A stretch of DNA of 64,000 bases from Pseudomonadota bacterium (GTDB lineage Bacteria; Myxococcota_A; Polyangia; Haliangiales; Haliangiaceae), in NCBI GenBank assembly GCA_023428295.1, contig JAEYYV010000069.1, positions 1 through 64,000 of the forward strand. The letters are read 5' to 3'. A program made the translations under genes and the position numbers. Shown piece by piece: positions 26,744 through 35,182 of the stretch. Numbering within the stretch: the first letter of the stretch is position 1; each line of letters starts with the position of its first letter. Below the pieces are notes generated by a model that saw only the letters and a list, made by a program, of their open reading frames with translations, was not told the origin of the DNA and made no database searches.

Positions 26744-26851
26744 TGTCTGAATCCTTGAGAGAGTTGTTTTCGTTTCGGGTTCGGACCTCGTCGGTCCCAC
26801 TTATCTCGTTCGCCCAATTCCGAGATCGTTTAGGGCGAAGTTGACGAGTCG
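26744..26851 (-). promoter_or_regulatory. fliC upstream region
   Basis: 108 bases between flgL and fliC. I see the ribosome site CAAGGA and an imperfect sigma-28-like pair on the - strand (TAAA, then CGAGATAA after 20 bases instead of 15). No GG-N10-GC sigma-54 core is found. An inverted repeat GACGAG/CTCGTC (26843-26861) straddles the flgL stop and may end the long flhF operon transcript. Confidence 0.35.
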
Positions 26852-27727
26852 CTATCTCGTCGGATTGACGACGGCGACGATGTGCGAGGTGATCGCGCGA
26901 GACGCTTCGAGCGCCTGGGTCGCCTTCGCGAGATTCGATGCAGACGCGACGATGTCCGCCTCGACGGCACGAGAGACTTCGTTCGTCAGGTGCGCGTTCA
27001 GATCCGCGTGAGCGGAGAGCGCGGCGTCGAGGACGTTCATCGTGCCGCCTGTCTGCGTGCGCGCGAGACCGACTTGCTTGGTCGCCGTGGCGATGTCGCC
27101 GAGCAACGCCTGCAGCCCAGCGACGTCATTCGTCTCGAGAGCGCGTGCCACGCGATCGAACAGCGGCAGCACGTCGATTCCCGACGCTGCCGTCAGTGCC
27201 GAGCCAGCGACCGCCGAGCCCGTGAGAGCGTCGTCGGTGATCGGCAGGTTGCGAACGTCGCTGTTGCCCACGTACACGCCCGTCGCCGAGAACGGCGCCG
27301 CGGTCGTCGCGGATCCCGAGAGGACGTACTCGCCGTTCGCGGTTTGCGTGTTCGCCGAGTCGATCGCCGCGGCGAACATCGCGCGAACCTGGACCGCCAT
27401 CTGCGCGCGATCGTCTGCGCTGTACGTCGCGTTCGCGCCTTGCGTGGCGAGCTCGCGCATCTTCGAGAGTGCGTCACCCACGCCAGCGAGCGCGTGATCC
27501 GTCACCGCGAGACGCTCGCGTCCCGCCTCGAGCGCACCGACGGAGCCGCCGGCGAGCGTCTTCTTCATCGACGCGCGCTCCGCCGCTGCCCACGCATCCG
27601 GATCGTCGCTCGGCTTTCCCACGCGCAGTCCGCTCGATGCTTCGTTCGCGGCCTTCGCGGCGCGCGACAGGTTTGCAGCATTGGCGTTGGCCGCCACGTC
27701 GATCATTCGGTTACCGGTGATGCGCAT
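26852..27727 (-). CDS. flgL: Hook-filament junction protein FlgL (HAP3)
   Basis: 291 residues with flagellin-like ends: MRITGNRMIDVAANANAANL at the start, then LRVGKPSDDPDAWAAAERAS and MRELATQGANATYSADDRAQMAVQVRAMF, and a C-terminal helical D0 (LAKATQALEASRAITSHIV). FlgL joins hook-associated FlgK to the flagellin filament. It is the last gene of the long chain starting at flhF, 13 bases after flgK, and is followed by a 108-base gap to fliC. Confidence 0.93.
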   Translation of the reverse strand: MRITGNRMIDVAANANAANLSRAAKAANEASSGLRVGKPSDDPDAWAAAERASMKKTLAGGSVGALEAGRERLAVTDHALAGVGDALSKMRELATQGANATYSADDRAQMAVQVRAMFAAAIDSANTQTANGEYVLSGSATTAAPFSATGVYVGNSDVRNLPITDDALTGSAVAGSALTAASGIDVLPLFDRVARALETNDVAGLQALLGDIATATKQVGLARTQTGGTMNVLDAALSAHADLNAHLTNEVSRAVEADIVASASNLAKATQALEASRAITSHIVAVVNPTR

Positions 27728-27740
27728 GGTGGCCTATGGG

Positions 27741-29102
27741 CTAGAGACGATCGATGAGATCTCCGAGGAGACCGTCGATGGTAGAGACGAACTTCGTCAT
27801 CGCCGACGAGGCGTGCTCGAAGCGCGACAGGTTCGTCATCTCCTCCTGGAGATCGACGCCGGACAGCGAGTCGTGAAGCGACGCGAGGTGCTGTGACACG
27901 AGCTCGTCCCGCGAGACATCTGCATTGGCAGTGGACGCAGCGCGGCCGATCTTGCTCGCGAACTCGAGCGCCGAATCACCGAGCGTGCGACCGCTCGCGG
28001 CGAGTGGCTTCGTCGCGTTCTGGAACAGCGCGAGCGCGCCCGCGTTGGAGCCCTGCCCCGCACCCACCGCGCCGAGCGCGAGCGTGTCCGGGTCGGCGTC
28101 GATGCCGGGATCGATCGCGAGTGCCGCGGCAGCGCCGGCGACGGTCGTCGGTTGCGTGAACAGATCGCGTCCGCTGACGCCATCCATGCCCGCGAACGTG
28201 CGATGCGTGGCGTTCGACGATGTCGCGAGATCGAACGCGAACTGATCGAGGTCCGTGCGCGCCTGCTTCAGCGCACCGTCGCGCACGCCGATGAGCGCGC
28301 CTGCGGAGCCGCCGGTGATAGAGCCGGTGACATCGCGCTTCGCGTTTCCGTCGACGACGGCAACGGTGACATCGCCGGTCACGGGATCCGTGCCGGCTTC
28401 GAGCTTTGCTGCGCGCTTGCCATCGACGAGCACGGCGCCACCGTCGAGGACGAAGCGCATCTGGCCATCGGCATCGACACGCGCGGTTCCGCCGACGAGC
28501 TCGGACAGCTGCTTGGCCACCATGTCGCGCTGATCCTTCGCGACGCCATCGTTGGTCTTGGCTACCGCGAGGTTTGCTTGCGCGAGACGCTCCGCGAGCT
28601 CGGACGCTTTCGCGACCTTCTCGCGGATGCTCTGGTTGAACTCTTTCTGCATGTCGGCGAGCTCCGCCGCGCGGCGACGAACGCCCTCGACGAGCTGCTG
28701 CATCGACTCGACGACCGCCGTGCGTGCGATGGGATCGGTCGGCGCTCCTGCGGCCTGGCCGAAGCTCGCGAACATCTCGGACAGCTTCTGTCCGAGCGAC
28801 GGGCCCGACGTGATGCGGCTCTCCAGATCACCGAGCGCCATCGCGCTGGTCTTGGACATCGTGAGCGAGCTCGACGCGAGGCGAATGCGGCCGCCGAGGA
28901 GATTGTCGGCGATGCGATCCGGAGCACCCGAGCGAACACCGCCGACGAGCGGGGACCCTTGCAACGCGTTCAAGTCGACGCGCTGGCGCGAGTAGCCCTC
29001 CGTGTTGGCGTTCGCGACGTTATTGCTCGCAATAGAAATGCCCGAGTTCTGCGCGGCGATACCGGCAGATCCGAGCGACAGGAGCGAGAACAAGTCCGAC
29101 AT
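27741..29102 (-). CDS. flgK: Hook-filament junction protein FlgK (HAP1)
   Basis: 453 residues. N-terminal signature LFSLLSLGSAGIAAQNSGISIASNNVANANTEGYSRQRV and C-terminal VDLQEEMTNLSRFEHASSAMTKFVSTIDGLLGDLIDRL are characteristic of FlgK; the middle is shorter than in enteric proteins (about 550). It caps the hook before filament growth. It starts two bases after the flgN stop. Confidence 0.94.
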   Translation of the reverse strand: MSDLFSLLSLGSAGIAAQNSGISIASNNVANANTEGYSRQRVDLNALQGSPLVGGVRSGAPDRIADNLLGGRIRLASSSLTMSKTSAMALGDLESRITSGPSLGQKLSEMFASFGQAAGAPTDPIARTAVVESMQQLVEGVRRRAAELADMQKEFNQSIREKVAKASELAERLAQANLAVAKTNDGVAKDQRDMVAKQLSELVGGTARVDADGQMRFVLDGGAVLVDGKRAAKLEAGTDPVTGDVTVAVVDGNAKRDVTGSITGGSAGALIGVRDGALKQARTDLDQFAFDLATSSNATHRTFAGMDGVSGRDLFTQPTTVAGAAAALAIDPGIDADPDTLALGAVGAGQGSNAGALALFQNATKPLAASGRTLGDSALEFASKIGRAASTANADVSRDELVSQHLASLHDSLSGVDLQEEMTNLSRFEHASSAMTKFVSTIDGLLGDLIDRL

Positions 29103-29104
29103 GG

Positions 29105-29464
29105 CTAGTAGGTGGCGAGCACCCTCCCTGGTCCCGAGGTTTGCTGGCGAGCGAGGCGGTCGTACGCGTTCGCGGGCTTGTAGCCGAGGAGGCTGCGCAC
29201 GGCTTGCGTGGCAGCGGACGCGAGGAGCGCGGTTGCTTGCGCTTCGGCGCGGATCGCGATGAACAGATCGCGAACGACGGGGTCGGTTGCATCGAGAGAA
29301 GCGCGGAGCTTGTCGAGGTGCTGCGCGAGCTGCGCTTTTGCGACCGCGAGCTCCTCGAGCTTTGCGTGATCGAGCGTGCTGATCGCGCGACGCTCGTCGG
29401 CGAAGAGCACGCGCAGCTCTTCACCCAGCAGGCGAAGCTGCTCGAGCTGTGCGTCGGCGTTCAC
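29105..29464 (-). CDS. flgN: FlgN-like export chaperone for FlgK/FlgL
   Basis: 119 residues, long coiled-coil helices (LEQLRLLGEELRVLFADERRAISTLDHAKLEELAVAKAQLAQHL) and a C-terminal YKPANAYDRLARQQ typical of FlgN. It binds FlgK and FlgL and leads them to the export gate. GTG start overlaps the flgM stop (GTGA). Sequence similarity is low in this family; order (flgM-flgN-flgK-flgL) supports the call. Confidence 0.88.
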   Translation of the reverse strand: MNADAQLEQLRLLGEELRVLFADERRAISTLDHAKLEELAVAKAQLAQHLDKLRASLDATDPVVRDLFIAIRAEAQATALLASAATQAVRSLLGYKPANAYDRLARQQTSGPGRVLATY

Positions 29465-29727
29465 GAGTCACCTCGACCGAGGATCTCGTCTTCGCAGATG
29501 CGCGCGGCGAGCAGATCGAGATCGACCTTGTACTCGCCCTTCGCGATCAGCTCGCGAACACGCGCGACCTTGTCGGTGGACTCGGAACCCGAGGTCGCCA
29601 CCTTCGCGGCGTTCGAAAGCTCGACCACCGTCGCGGAGCCCTTTTCGTCGTGCTTGGGGACAACCGGATCGCGAACGGTCTTCGCGACGACGGGGCTTAC
29701 AACGGTGTGCTTCGGGTCGATCCGCAT
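29461..29727 (-). CDS. flgM: Anti-sigma-28 factor FlgM
   Basis: 88 residues. The N-terminus is unstructured and the C-terminal half carries the sigma-28-binding pattern TDKVARVRELIAKGEYKVDLDLLAARICEDEIL. FlgM holds FliA inactive until the hook is finished and FlgM is exported. ATG 29727 lies ten bases after the flgJ stop and gives the usual length; ATG 29766 would overlap flgJ. fliA is upstream in the same operon. Confidence 0.92.
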   Translation of the reverse strand: MRIDPKHTVVSPVVAKTVRDPVVPKHDEKGSATVVELSNAAKVATSGSESTDKVARVRELIAKGEYKVDLDLLAARICEDEILGRGDS

Positions 29728-29737
29728 GGTGTCTGAA

Positions 29738-30532
29738 TTAGCGGGTCGCCCAGTTTCGAGGACCATGTAGAGGTAAATAGGGCTTCGGGTCTAAGGCTTT
29801 GCCTTCCTTGCGGATTTCGAAGTGCAGGTGGGGTCCCGTCGAGTGCCCCGTCGAGCCCACCGCCCCGATGTCGGCGCCGGTCTCCACGCGATCGCCCTTC
29901 TTGACATGCACCTCGGAGAGGTGGGCGTAGCGCGTCTCGAATCCGTCCTCGTGACGGACGGTGACGAGGTTGCCGTACGTGCCGGCGGGACCTGCGTGAA
30001 TGACTTCGCCGCCGCGCGCAGCGCCGACAGGCGTGCCGGTCTTCGCCGCGAAGTCGAAGCCGTTGTGCATCGAGTGCGTGTGATGGATCGGATCGATGCG
30101 CGCGCCGTATCCGCTCGTGCCGCGACCTGCGACGGGCAACGCGAAGCGCGGCGCGCCGTTCAGCTCGGGACCGAGGGTGGCGGGATCCGGCATCGACGCG
30201 AACGGAAGCGCGGGACCATTCACGCCGGGCGCGAGCTCGGGTCGGTGCGCACTGGTCGCGGCGATCTTGGCGCTGCCATCGAGGTGCGCTTGAAACATCG
30301 ACGCCATGCCGAGCCCGCCCGCGCCCGACATCTTCTCGGCGAGCGCGTCGTCGAGCATCTGCTTGAACGTGTCGCCCGCGAATCCACCATCGATGCCGCC
30401 GCCACCTGCGGGGCGCGCTTCCGCGAGCAACTGCCGCAGGAAGAACGCCTCGAGCTGCTTCGCGGCGGTCTTCGCCTGCTCCGCCTGGCTCGGCGGTTCG
30501 GGTGCACCCTTCATGGCCGAGACCGCGGTCAC
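29738..30532 (-). CDS. flgJ: FlgJ rod-binding domain fused to M23 (LytM) peptidase
   Basis: 264 residues. Residues about 15-85 match the FlgJ N-terminal rod-binding domain (KTAAKQLEAFFLRQLL, DTFKQMLDDALAEKMSGAGGLGMA). After a Pro/Ala linker, residues about 130-255 form an M23 zinc endopeptidase: HNGFDFAA with the first His and Asp ligands, YAHLSEV, and GPHLHFEIRKEG with the HLH ligands. In enteric bacteria the second domain of FlgJ is a glucosaminidase; here a peptide-cutting enzyme would open the wall for the rod. GTG 30532 overlaps the flgI stop (GTGA). No signal peptide is seen, so export through the flagellar gate is likely. Confidence 0.92.
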   Translation of the reverse strand: MTAVSAMKGAPEPPSQAEQAKTAAKQLEAFFLRQLLAEARPAGGGGIDGGFAGDTFKQMLDDALAEKMSGAGGLGMASMFQAHLDGSAKIAATSAHRPELAPGVNGPALPFASMPDPATLGPELNGAPRFALPVAGRGTSGYGARIDPIHHTHSMHNGFDFAAKTGTPVGAARGGEVIHAGPAGTYGNLVTVRHEDGFETRYAHLSEVHVKKGDRVETGADIGAVGSTGHSTGPHLHFEIRKEGKALDPKPYLPLHGPRNWATR

Positions 30533-31617
30533 ATCGTCTCCAGATCAGCGCGGAGCGCGCCGCTCGCTTTGAGGGCGCGCAGGATCGCGACGAGATCGCG
30601 AGGCTTTGCCCCGAGCGCGTTCAGCGCCGAGACGACATCACCGACGGTGGCCGCCTTGTTCACGATGCGCAGCGAGTTCTCGCCCTCCTTGACCTTGATG
30701 TCCGTGCGACCGACGACCTTCGTGTCGCCGCGGCCGAACTCGGTCGGCTGCGAGACCGTCGGCGTCTCGCCGATCTCGACGGTCAGGCCGCCGTAGGTGA
30801 TCGCGGCGGTGCGCAGCGTGACGGCCTCGCCGATGACGATCGTACCGGTGCGCTCGTCGACGATGACCTTGGCCCGGACGTCGGGATCCACCTCGATCGC
30901 CTCGAGCTTCGTGATCAGCTCACCCACCTGCGACTCGGCCGCCTGGGGAATCGGCACCACCACGACAGCACCGTCGCCGAGGCGCGCGCTGTTCGGGCCG
31001 AGCACCGCGATGATCGCGTCGCGCATGCGCGTCGCCGTGGTGAAGTCCGGCTGCTTGAGGACCAGCGCGATCTGCTTGGTCGGCAGCTGCGTCGGTGCGC
31101 CCTGCTCGACGATCGCTGCGCTCGGCACGGTGCCGACGAGCGTGTGGTTCTTCTTTGTCGTCGAGCCGGTATCACCGCTCGCGACGAAGCCGCCGACCGA
31201 GAGCGAGCCCTGTGCGATCGCGTAGGTTCTTCCATCGGCGCCCTTGAGCGGCGCGGCGAGCAAGAGACCACCCGAGAGGCTCCGCGCGTTGCCGACCGAC
31301 GAGACATGAATGTCGAGCGCCATGCCGGGCTTCGCGAACGCGGGGAGCTCCGCCGTGATCATCACGGCGGCGACGTTCTTGGACTTGAGGTCCCTCGGAT
31401 CGATCGTGACGCCGAGCCGCTTCAGCATCTTCGTCAAGCCGGACTTCACCATCGGCGAGCGCGTGTCATCGCCGGTGCCGTCGAGACCCACGACGAGGCC
31501 AAAGCCGGTCAGGTGGTTCTCGCGGACTCCGCCGATGGTGGCGAGGTCCTTGATGCGATCCGCAGCGGCGTTGCCTGCGGCAGCCGCGACGAACAGGAGG
31601 GCGAGGAGAGCGCGCAT
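30529..31617 (-). CDS. flgI: Flagellar P-ring protein FlgI
   Basis: 362 residues with a signal peptide (residues 1 to about 19, ending AAADRIKDLATIGGVRENHLTGFGLVVGLDGTGD). The whole family pattern is present through LKALGAKPRDLVAILRALKASGALRA. FlgI polymerises around the rod in the periplasmic peptidoglycan layer. ATG 31617 overlaps the last base of the flgH stop. A P-ring fits a Gram-negative envelope. Confidence 0.96.
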   Translation of the reverse strand: MRALLALLFVAAAAGNAAADRIKDLATIGGVRENHLTGFGLVVGLDGTGDDTRSPMVKSGLTKMLKRLGVTIDPRDLKSKNVAAVMITAELPAFAKPGMALDIHVSSVGNARSLSGGLLLAAPLKGADGRTYAIAQGSLSVGGFVASGDTGSTTKKNHTLVGTVPSAAIVEQGAPTQLPTKQIALVLKQPDFTTATRMRDAIIAVLGPNSARLGDGAVVVVPIPQAAESQVGELITKLEAIEVDPDVRAKVIVDERTGTIVIGEAVTLRTAAITYGGLTVEIGETPTVSQPTEFGRGDTKVVGRTDIKVKEGENSLRIVNKAATVGDVVSALNALGAKPRDLVAILRALKASGALRADLETM

Positions 31618-32309
31618 CAGAAGGGCCAGATCTTCGAGAGGGCGCGGCTTGCCCAGCCGCGGCGTTGCGTGTCGCTGATGTCTCCGCGACCCGTGTATTC
31701 GATCTCCGCGTCGGCGATGCGCGACGACAGGACCGAGTTGTCCTCGTTGATGTCGATGCGGCGGACGATGCCCGAGAGATAGATGTGCTTCTCTTCCGCG
31801 CCGACCATCACGACCTTCGTGCCCTCGATGAAGAGGTCACCACTCGGGAGAATCCCGCGAACTCGCACCGACAGCGTCGCGCTGACCTGGCCCGAGCGCG
31901 CCGTCGAGCCTTGGCCCGAGAACTTCTGGCTCGACGCCGTCGCGAACAACTTCGCGGGATCCACGTCGGGATACTTCGCCTTCAGCGCGGCCACGAAGCC
32001 GAACGCGGCGGGCATGCCGTATTGCGTGTCGTCAGATTTGTCGAGCTTCGTGTCCGCGTTGTTCGACGCGAGGTCCTTCTCGTCGATGCGGACGAGGAGG
32101 ATGTCGCCGACACGGCCCGCGGTCGGATCTTCGAACAGACCCGGCGTGCCCTCGGCGTACAAGCTACCGTTCTGCGCCACGCTTCGCTCGCCGAACTCGC
32201 CAGCGTCGAGCTGTCGCTTCTTCGGCTTGTAGGGTGCGATGTGCGACGTGCAACCCGCAGCGACCATCGCGACGAGTGCGAGACGAGAGAAACTGGTGAT
32301 GGATTTCAT
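31617..32309 (-). CDS. flgH: Flagellar L-ring lipoprotein FlgH
   Basis: 230 residues. The signal peptide ends in VAAGC (lipobox), so the mature protein is lipidated and outer-membrane bound. GSLY, DPTAGRVGDILLVRIDEKDLA, KFSGQGSTARSGQVSATLSVRVRGILPSGDLFIEG, and the closing LSGIVRRIDINEDNSVLSSRIADAEIEYTGRGDI are FlgH signatures. It forms the ring in the outer membrane. ATGA overlap with flgA. Confidence 0.96.
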   Translation of the reverse strand: MKSITSFSRLALVAMVAAGCTSHIAPYKPKKRQLDAGEFGERSVAQNGSLYAEGTPGLFEDPTAGRVGDILLVRIDEKDLASNNADTKLDKSDDTQYGMPAAFGFVAALKAKYPDVDPAKLFATASSQKFSGQGSTARSGQVSATLSVRVRGILPSGDLFIEGTKVVMVGAEEKHIYLSGIVRRIDINEDNSVLSSRIADAEIEYTGRGDISDTQRRGWASRALSKIWPF

Positions 32310-32959
32310 GGCGCGTTTCCGAGGACGACAGTGGCTGGTGCAACCAACGTGCCCCGGACGATCGTCTTGTTATGTGCGAGCCGCACCGTCGCCGTCTCAC
32401 CGGGACGAGCGACGAGCTCGAGCGTTCCCTCGCCGCGCACGCGGACCGCGCCGCGCTGCATGACGATGGCGACCTGCGTTCCGCGGGGAAGCGGAGGCGG
32501 CAGCGTGATGTCCTTGTCGCCGACGAACGCGCCAGCCTTGACGGCCTTGGCCACCTTGCTGCCGATGACGACGCCCCCCTTCGCGTAGCTCTTGCCGTCG
32601 ACAGCGCGCGTCTCGATGCGCACGTCGTCCGCGGTGATCATCTGGCCCACGGCGAGCGACCTCTCGGCGATCGCCACGTCGGCGAGCTCGCCGATCAGAA
32701 CGGGCACGAACACCGAACGCTGTCCGCGTACGGTGACCTTCACGCTCTTGCGGCCCACCGCGAGCTGACGCGGCAGCTCCACGACAACATCGGAGGAATC
32801 GACATCGAGCTTCGCGAGGTTCGCCGGGAGGTAGACCTTGGCGATGTCTGTGTTGGCCGGCAGCGACGGGAGCATCTGCTCGCGCATCGCATCTTCGACT
32901 GGCGCTGCGGTCGCGGCACTCGCCGCGAGAACGACGATCAATGCCGCGAGCGCCTTCAT
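32306..32959 (-). CDS. flgA: P-ring assembly chaperone FlgA
   Basis: 217 residues, signal peptide ending TAAP. The C-terminal SAF-like part with VPVLIGELADVAIAERSLAVGQMITADDVRIETRAVDGKSYAKGGVVIGSKVAKAVKAGAFVG and MQRGAVRVRGEG identifies FlgA, which escorts FlgI in the periplasm. Coupled by four-base overlaps to flgG before it and flgH after it. Confidence 0.92.
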   Translation of the reverse strand: MKALAALIVVLAASAATAAPVEDAMREQMLPSLPANTDIAKVYLPANLAKLDVDSSDVVVELPRQLAVGRKSVKVTVRGQRSVFVPVLIGELADVAIAERSLAVGQMITADDVRIETRAVDGKSYAKGGVVIGSKVAKAVKAGAFVGDKDITLPPPLPRGTQVAIVMQRGAVRVRGEGTLELVARPGETATVRLAHNKTIVRGTLVAPATVVLGNAP

Positions 32960-33741
32960 CGCAGCTGCACCGTCTGGCCGAGCATCTCGTCGGCCGCCTT
33001 GATCACGCGCGAGTTGATCTCGTACGCGCGCTGTCCCGAGATGAGATCGATCATCTCCTCGACGACATTGACGTTGGAGATCTCGAGCATGCCTTGGCGC
33101 AGCGAGCCCGAGGCACCCTCGCCCGGCGCGCCGATGACGGCCGAGCCCGACGCGTTGGTCTCGCGCATCAGCGTTCCACCGAGCGACGCGAGGCCGCCGG
33201 GGTTGGCGAACGTCGCGATCTGGATCTGGCCGAGCTCTACCGATTGCGTCTCGCCGGGCATCATCGCGCTGACCGTTCCGTCGGCGCCGATGGTCACGTT
33301 CGTCGCATCCGACGGAATCGTGATGTCACCCGCGATCGCGTAGCCCTCGGCGTTCACCAGGCGGCCCTCGGCGGTCATGTGCAGCGCACCGTTGCGCGTG
33401 TATGCGGTGTCACCGTTCGGCAGCGTTACCGGGAGGTAGCCGTGACCTTCGATCGCCACGTCGAGCGGGTTGCCCGTCTGGCGAAGCTCGCCTTGCGTGT
33501 TCTCCTTCGACGTCGCCGCGAGGCGAACACCGAGGCCGATCTCGGTCGCGTCGGGTGCGGGCGTGCCGTTGCCCGTCGCGCTGCCGGCGGCGCGAACCGT
33601 CTGGTACATGAGGTCCGCGAACTCGGCGCGCTCCTTCTTGAAGCCGTTCGTCGACACGTTCGCGATGTTGTTCGCGGTGACGTCGAGACGCGTTTGCTGG
33701 GCTTCCATGCCCGTTGCTGCCGTCGAGAGTGATCTGAACAT
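32956..33741 (-). CDS. flgG: Distal rod protein FlgG
   Basis: 261 residues, the usual length. Start MFRSLSTAATGMEAQQTRLDVTANNIANVSTNGFKKERAEF and end SNVNVVEEMIDLISGQRAYEINSRVIKAADEMLGQTVQLR are diagnostic of FlgG; the FlgG-specific loop YQTVRAAGSATGNGT is present. It forms the drive shaft through the rings. GGAG six bases before ATG 33741; 14-base gap after flgF. Confidence 0.96.
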   Translation of the reverse strand: MFRSLSTAATGMEAQQTRLDVTANNIANVSTNGFKKERAEFADLMYQTVRAAGSATGNGTPAPDATEIGLGVRLAATSKENTQGELRQTGNPLDVAIEGHGYLPVTLPNGDTAYTRNGALHMTAEGRLVNAEGYAIAGDITIPSDATNVTIGADGTVSAMMPGETQSVELGQIQIATFANPGGLASLGGTLMRETNASGSAVIGAPGEGASGSLRQGMLEISNVNVVEEMIDLISGQRAYEINSRVIKAADEMLGQTVQLR

Positions 33742-33755
33742 TGGTTACTCCGTGC

Positions 33756-34466
33756 TCACTTGGGTCCGCCGAGGTCGCGCGCCGCGCGGCTCTCGACATC
33801 GTGGTAGCCCTGAATCACGCGCATCAGCGACTCGTAGGTGCGTGACACCTTCACGAGATCGACGACGCCGCGCACGACGTTGACGTTGGAGGACTCGAGC
33901 ATCCCGCTGCGAACGAGCGGCGGCTCGGTGGCATCCGGCTGTCCCGATGCCGAGAACAGCGTGCCTCCCTCGCGCTTGAGCTGGTTGTACTTGTACTTCA
34001 CGAGCTCGAGCTTGCCGATGCTCTCGCCGTCGGCGTTGACGCTGCCGTCCGAGCCCACGTCGATGACCTTGGTGTCGGGCGGGATCCTGATCGGGCCTCC
34101 TTCACCGCGGACCTTGAATCCGTCGACGGTGACGAGCGTGCCTTCTGTATCGAGGCGAAAGTTGCCCGCGCGCGTGAAGCGCGGACCGTTCGGCGTGTCG
34201 ACGGCGAACATGCCATCGCCTTCGATCGCGAGATCGAGCGGGTTGCCCGTCTGCGCGAGCGCGCCGTACTGCGTGTCCACGCGCTTCGTGCCCGCGGAGA
34301 CGAGCGACGTGTCGGGTGACTTCGCGCCGGACAGCGCTTCGCGAAACGTGATGCGATCAGCTTGGAAGCCGGTCGTCGTCGCGTTGGCGATGTTGTTCGC
34401 CGTCGCGTCGAGTGCGTTGGATTGCGCGACAGCACCTGCCGTCGCGAGATAGATGCCGCTGCTCAC
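33756..34466 (-). CDS. flgF: Proximal rod protein FlgF
   Basis: 236 residues, FlgE/F/G family: SSGIYLATAGAVAQSNALDATANNIANATTTGFQADRITF, LAIEGDGMFAVDTPNG, and C-terminal SNVNVVRGVVDLVKVSRTYESLMRVIQGYHDVESRA. Position before flgG supports flgF. GTG 34466 is fixed by AAGGAGG four bases upstream and overlaps the fliA stop (GTGA). Unlike the other rod proteins, the true start is GTG and an upstream-extended frame is spurious. Confidence 0.93.
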   Translation of the reverse strand: MSSGIYLATAGAVAQSNALDATANNIANATTTGFQADRITFREALSGAKSPDTSLVSAGTKRVDTQYGALAQTGNPLDLAIEGDGMFAVDTPNGPRFTRAGNFRLDTEGTLVTVDGFKVRGEGGPIRIPPDTKVIDVGSDGSVNADGESIGKLELVKYKYNQLKREGGTLFSASGQPDATEPPLVRSGMLESSNVNVVRGVVDLVKVSRTYESLMRVIQGYHDVESRAARDLGGPK

Positions 34467-35182
34467 GCTGCCTCCTTCGTCGGCGCGAGATCGATCTCGG
34501 CGCGGAGCCGAGCGATCGCACGACCGTGGAGCTGGCACACACGCGAGGTGGTGACCTTGAGGACTTCCCCGATCTCCGGGTACGTGAGCTCTTCGTTGTA
34601 GTAGAGGCTCAGCACGAGAACATCGCGTGCTTCGAGGTGCGGGAGAGCCTCGCGGACCTGACGCAGGATTTCTTGTTTGGAGGCTTGGAGCTCCGGGGAC
34701 GCGTCAGAATTCGCCATACCCTCGGTCGAGTCTGCATCGAGCGAGCCAACCTGAACGTGCACCAATTGCTCGAGCTCGTTCTTGTACTCGTCGAGGGAAA
34801 CGCCAAGTGCTTCGGCGACTTCCTCGTCGATCGGCGGGCGACCGAAGTCCTTTTCGAGCTGCGCGATCGCGTGGCCGATCTTGCGGGCAAGTTGACGGGT
34901 GCGGCGCGGCATGATGTCTCCGCGACGAAGCTCGTCGAGGATCGCGCCGCGGATGCGCTTCTCGGCGAACCCGAGGAACGGCTCCTCGCGCGTCGAGTCG
35001 TAGCGCTCGGCGGCCTCAGTCAATCCGAGCATCGCGGCCGCGTGTAGGTCTTCGCGGGCGATGAACGCCGGGCACCGACGCGCGATGCGCGATGCGATGC
35101 GACGAGCCACATCGAGATGCGAAGCGATCAGGGCATCGCGTTCTTTGGTGGGGCGCTTGAGCTGCGCCGAGTACGCCTTCAT
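34463..35182 (-). CDS. fliA: RNA polymerase sigma-28 factor FliA
   Basis: 239 residues, sigma-70 group 3. Region 2 is DVARRIASRIARRCPAFIAREDLHAAAMLGLTEAAERYD, with FLGFAEKRIRGAILDELRRGDIMPRRTR typical of FliA; region 3 is RPPIDEEVAEALGVS; region 4 is LVLSLYYNEELTYPEIGEVLKVTTSRVCQLHGRAIARLR. It directs late flagellar genes. ATG 35182 has GGAGG six bases upstream and overlaps flhG (ATGA). FlgM, its antagonist, is in the same operon. Confidence 0.96.
   Translation of the reverse strand: MKAYSAQLKRPTKERDALIASHLDVARRIASRIARRCPAFIAREDLHAAAMLGLTEAAERYDSTREEPFLGFAEKRIRGAILDELRRGDIMPRRTRQLARKIGHAIAQLEKDFGRPPIDEEVAEALGVSLDEYKNELEQLVHVQVGSLDADSTEGMANSDASPELQASKQEILRQVREALPHLEARDVLVLSLYYNEELTYPEIGEVLKVTTSRVCQLHGRAIARLRAEIDLAPTKEAA

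Noticed and set aside
26744..26851. Sigma-28 promoter for fliC
   Set aside because: A TAAA and a CGAGATAA are present but 20 bases apart rather than about 15; kept only as a low-confidence region note, not as a promoter call.
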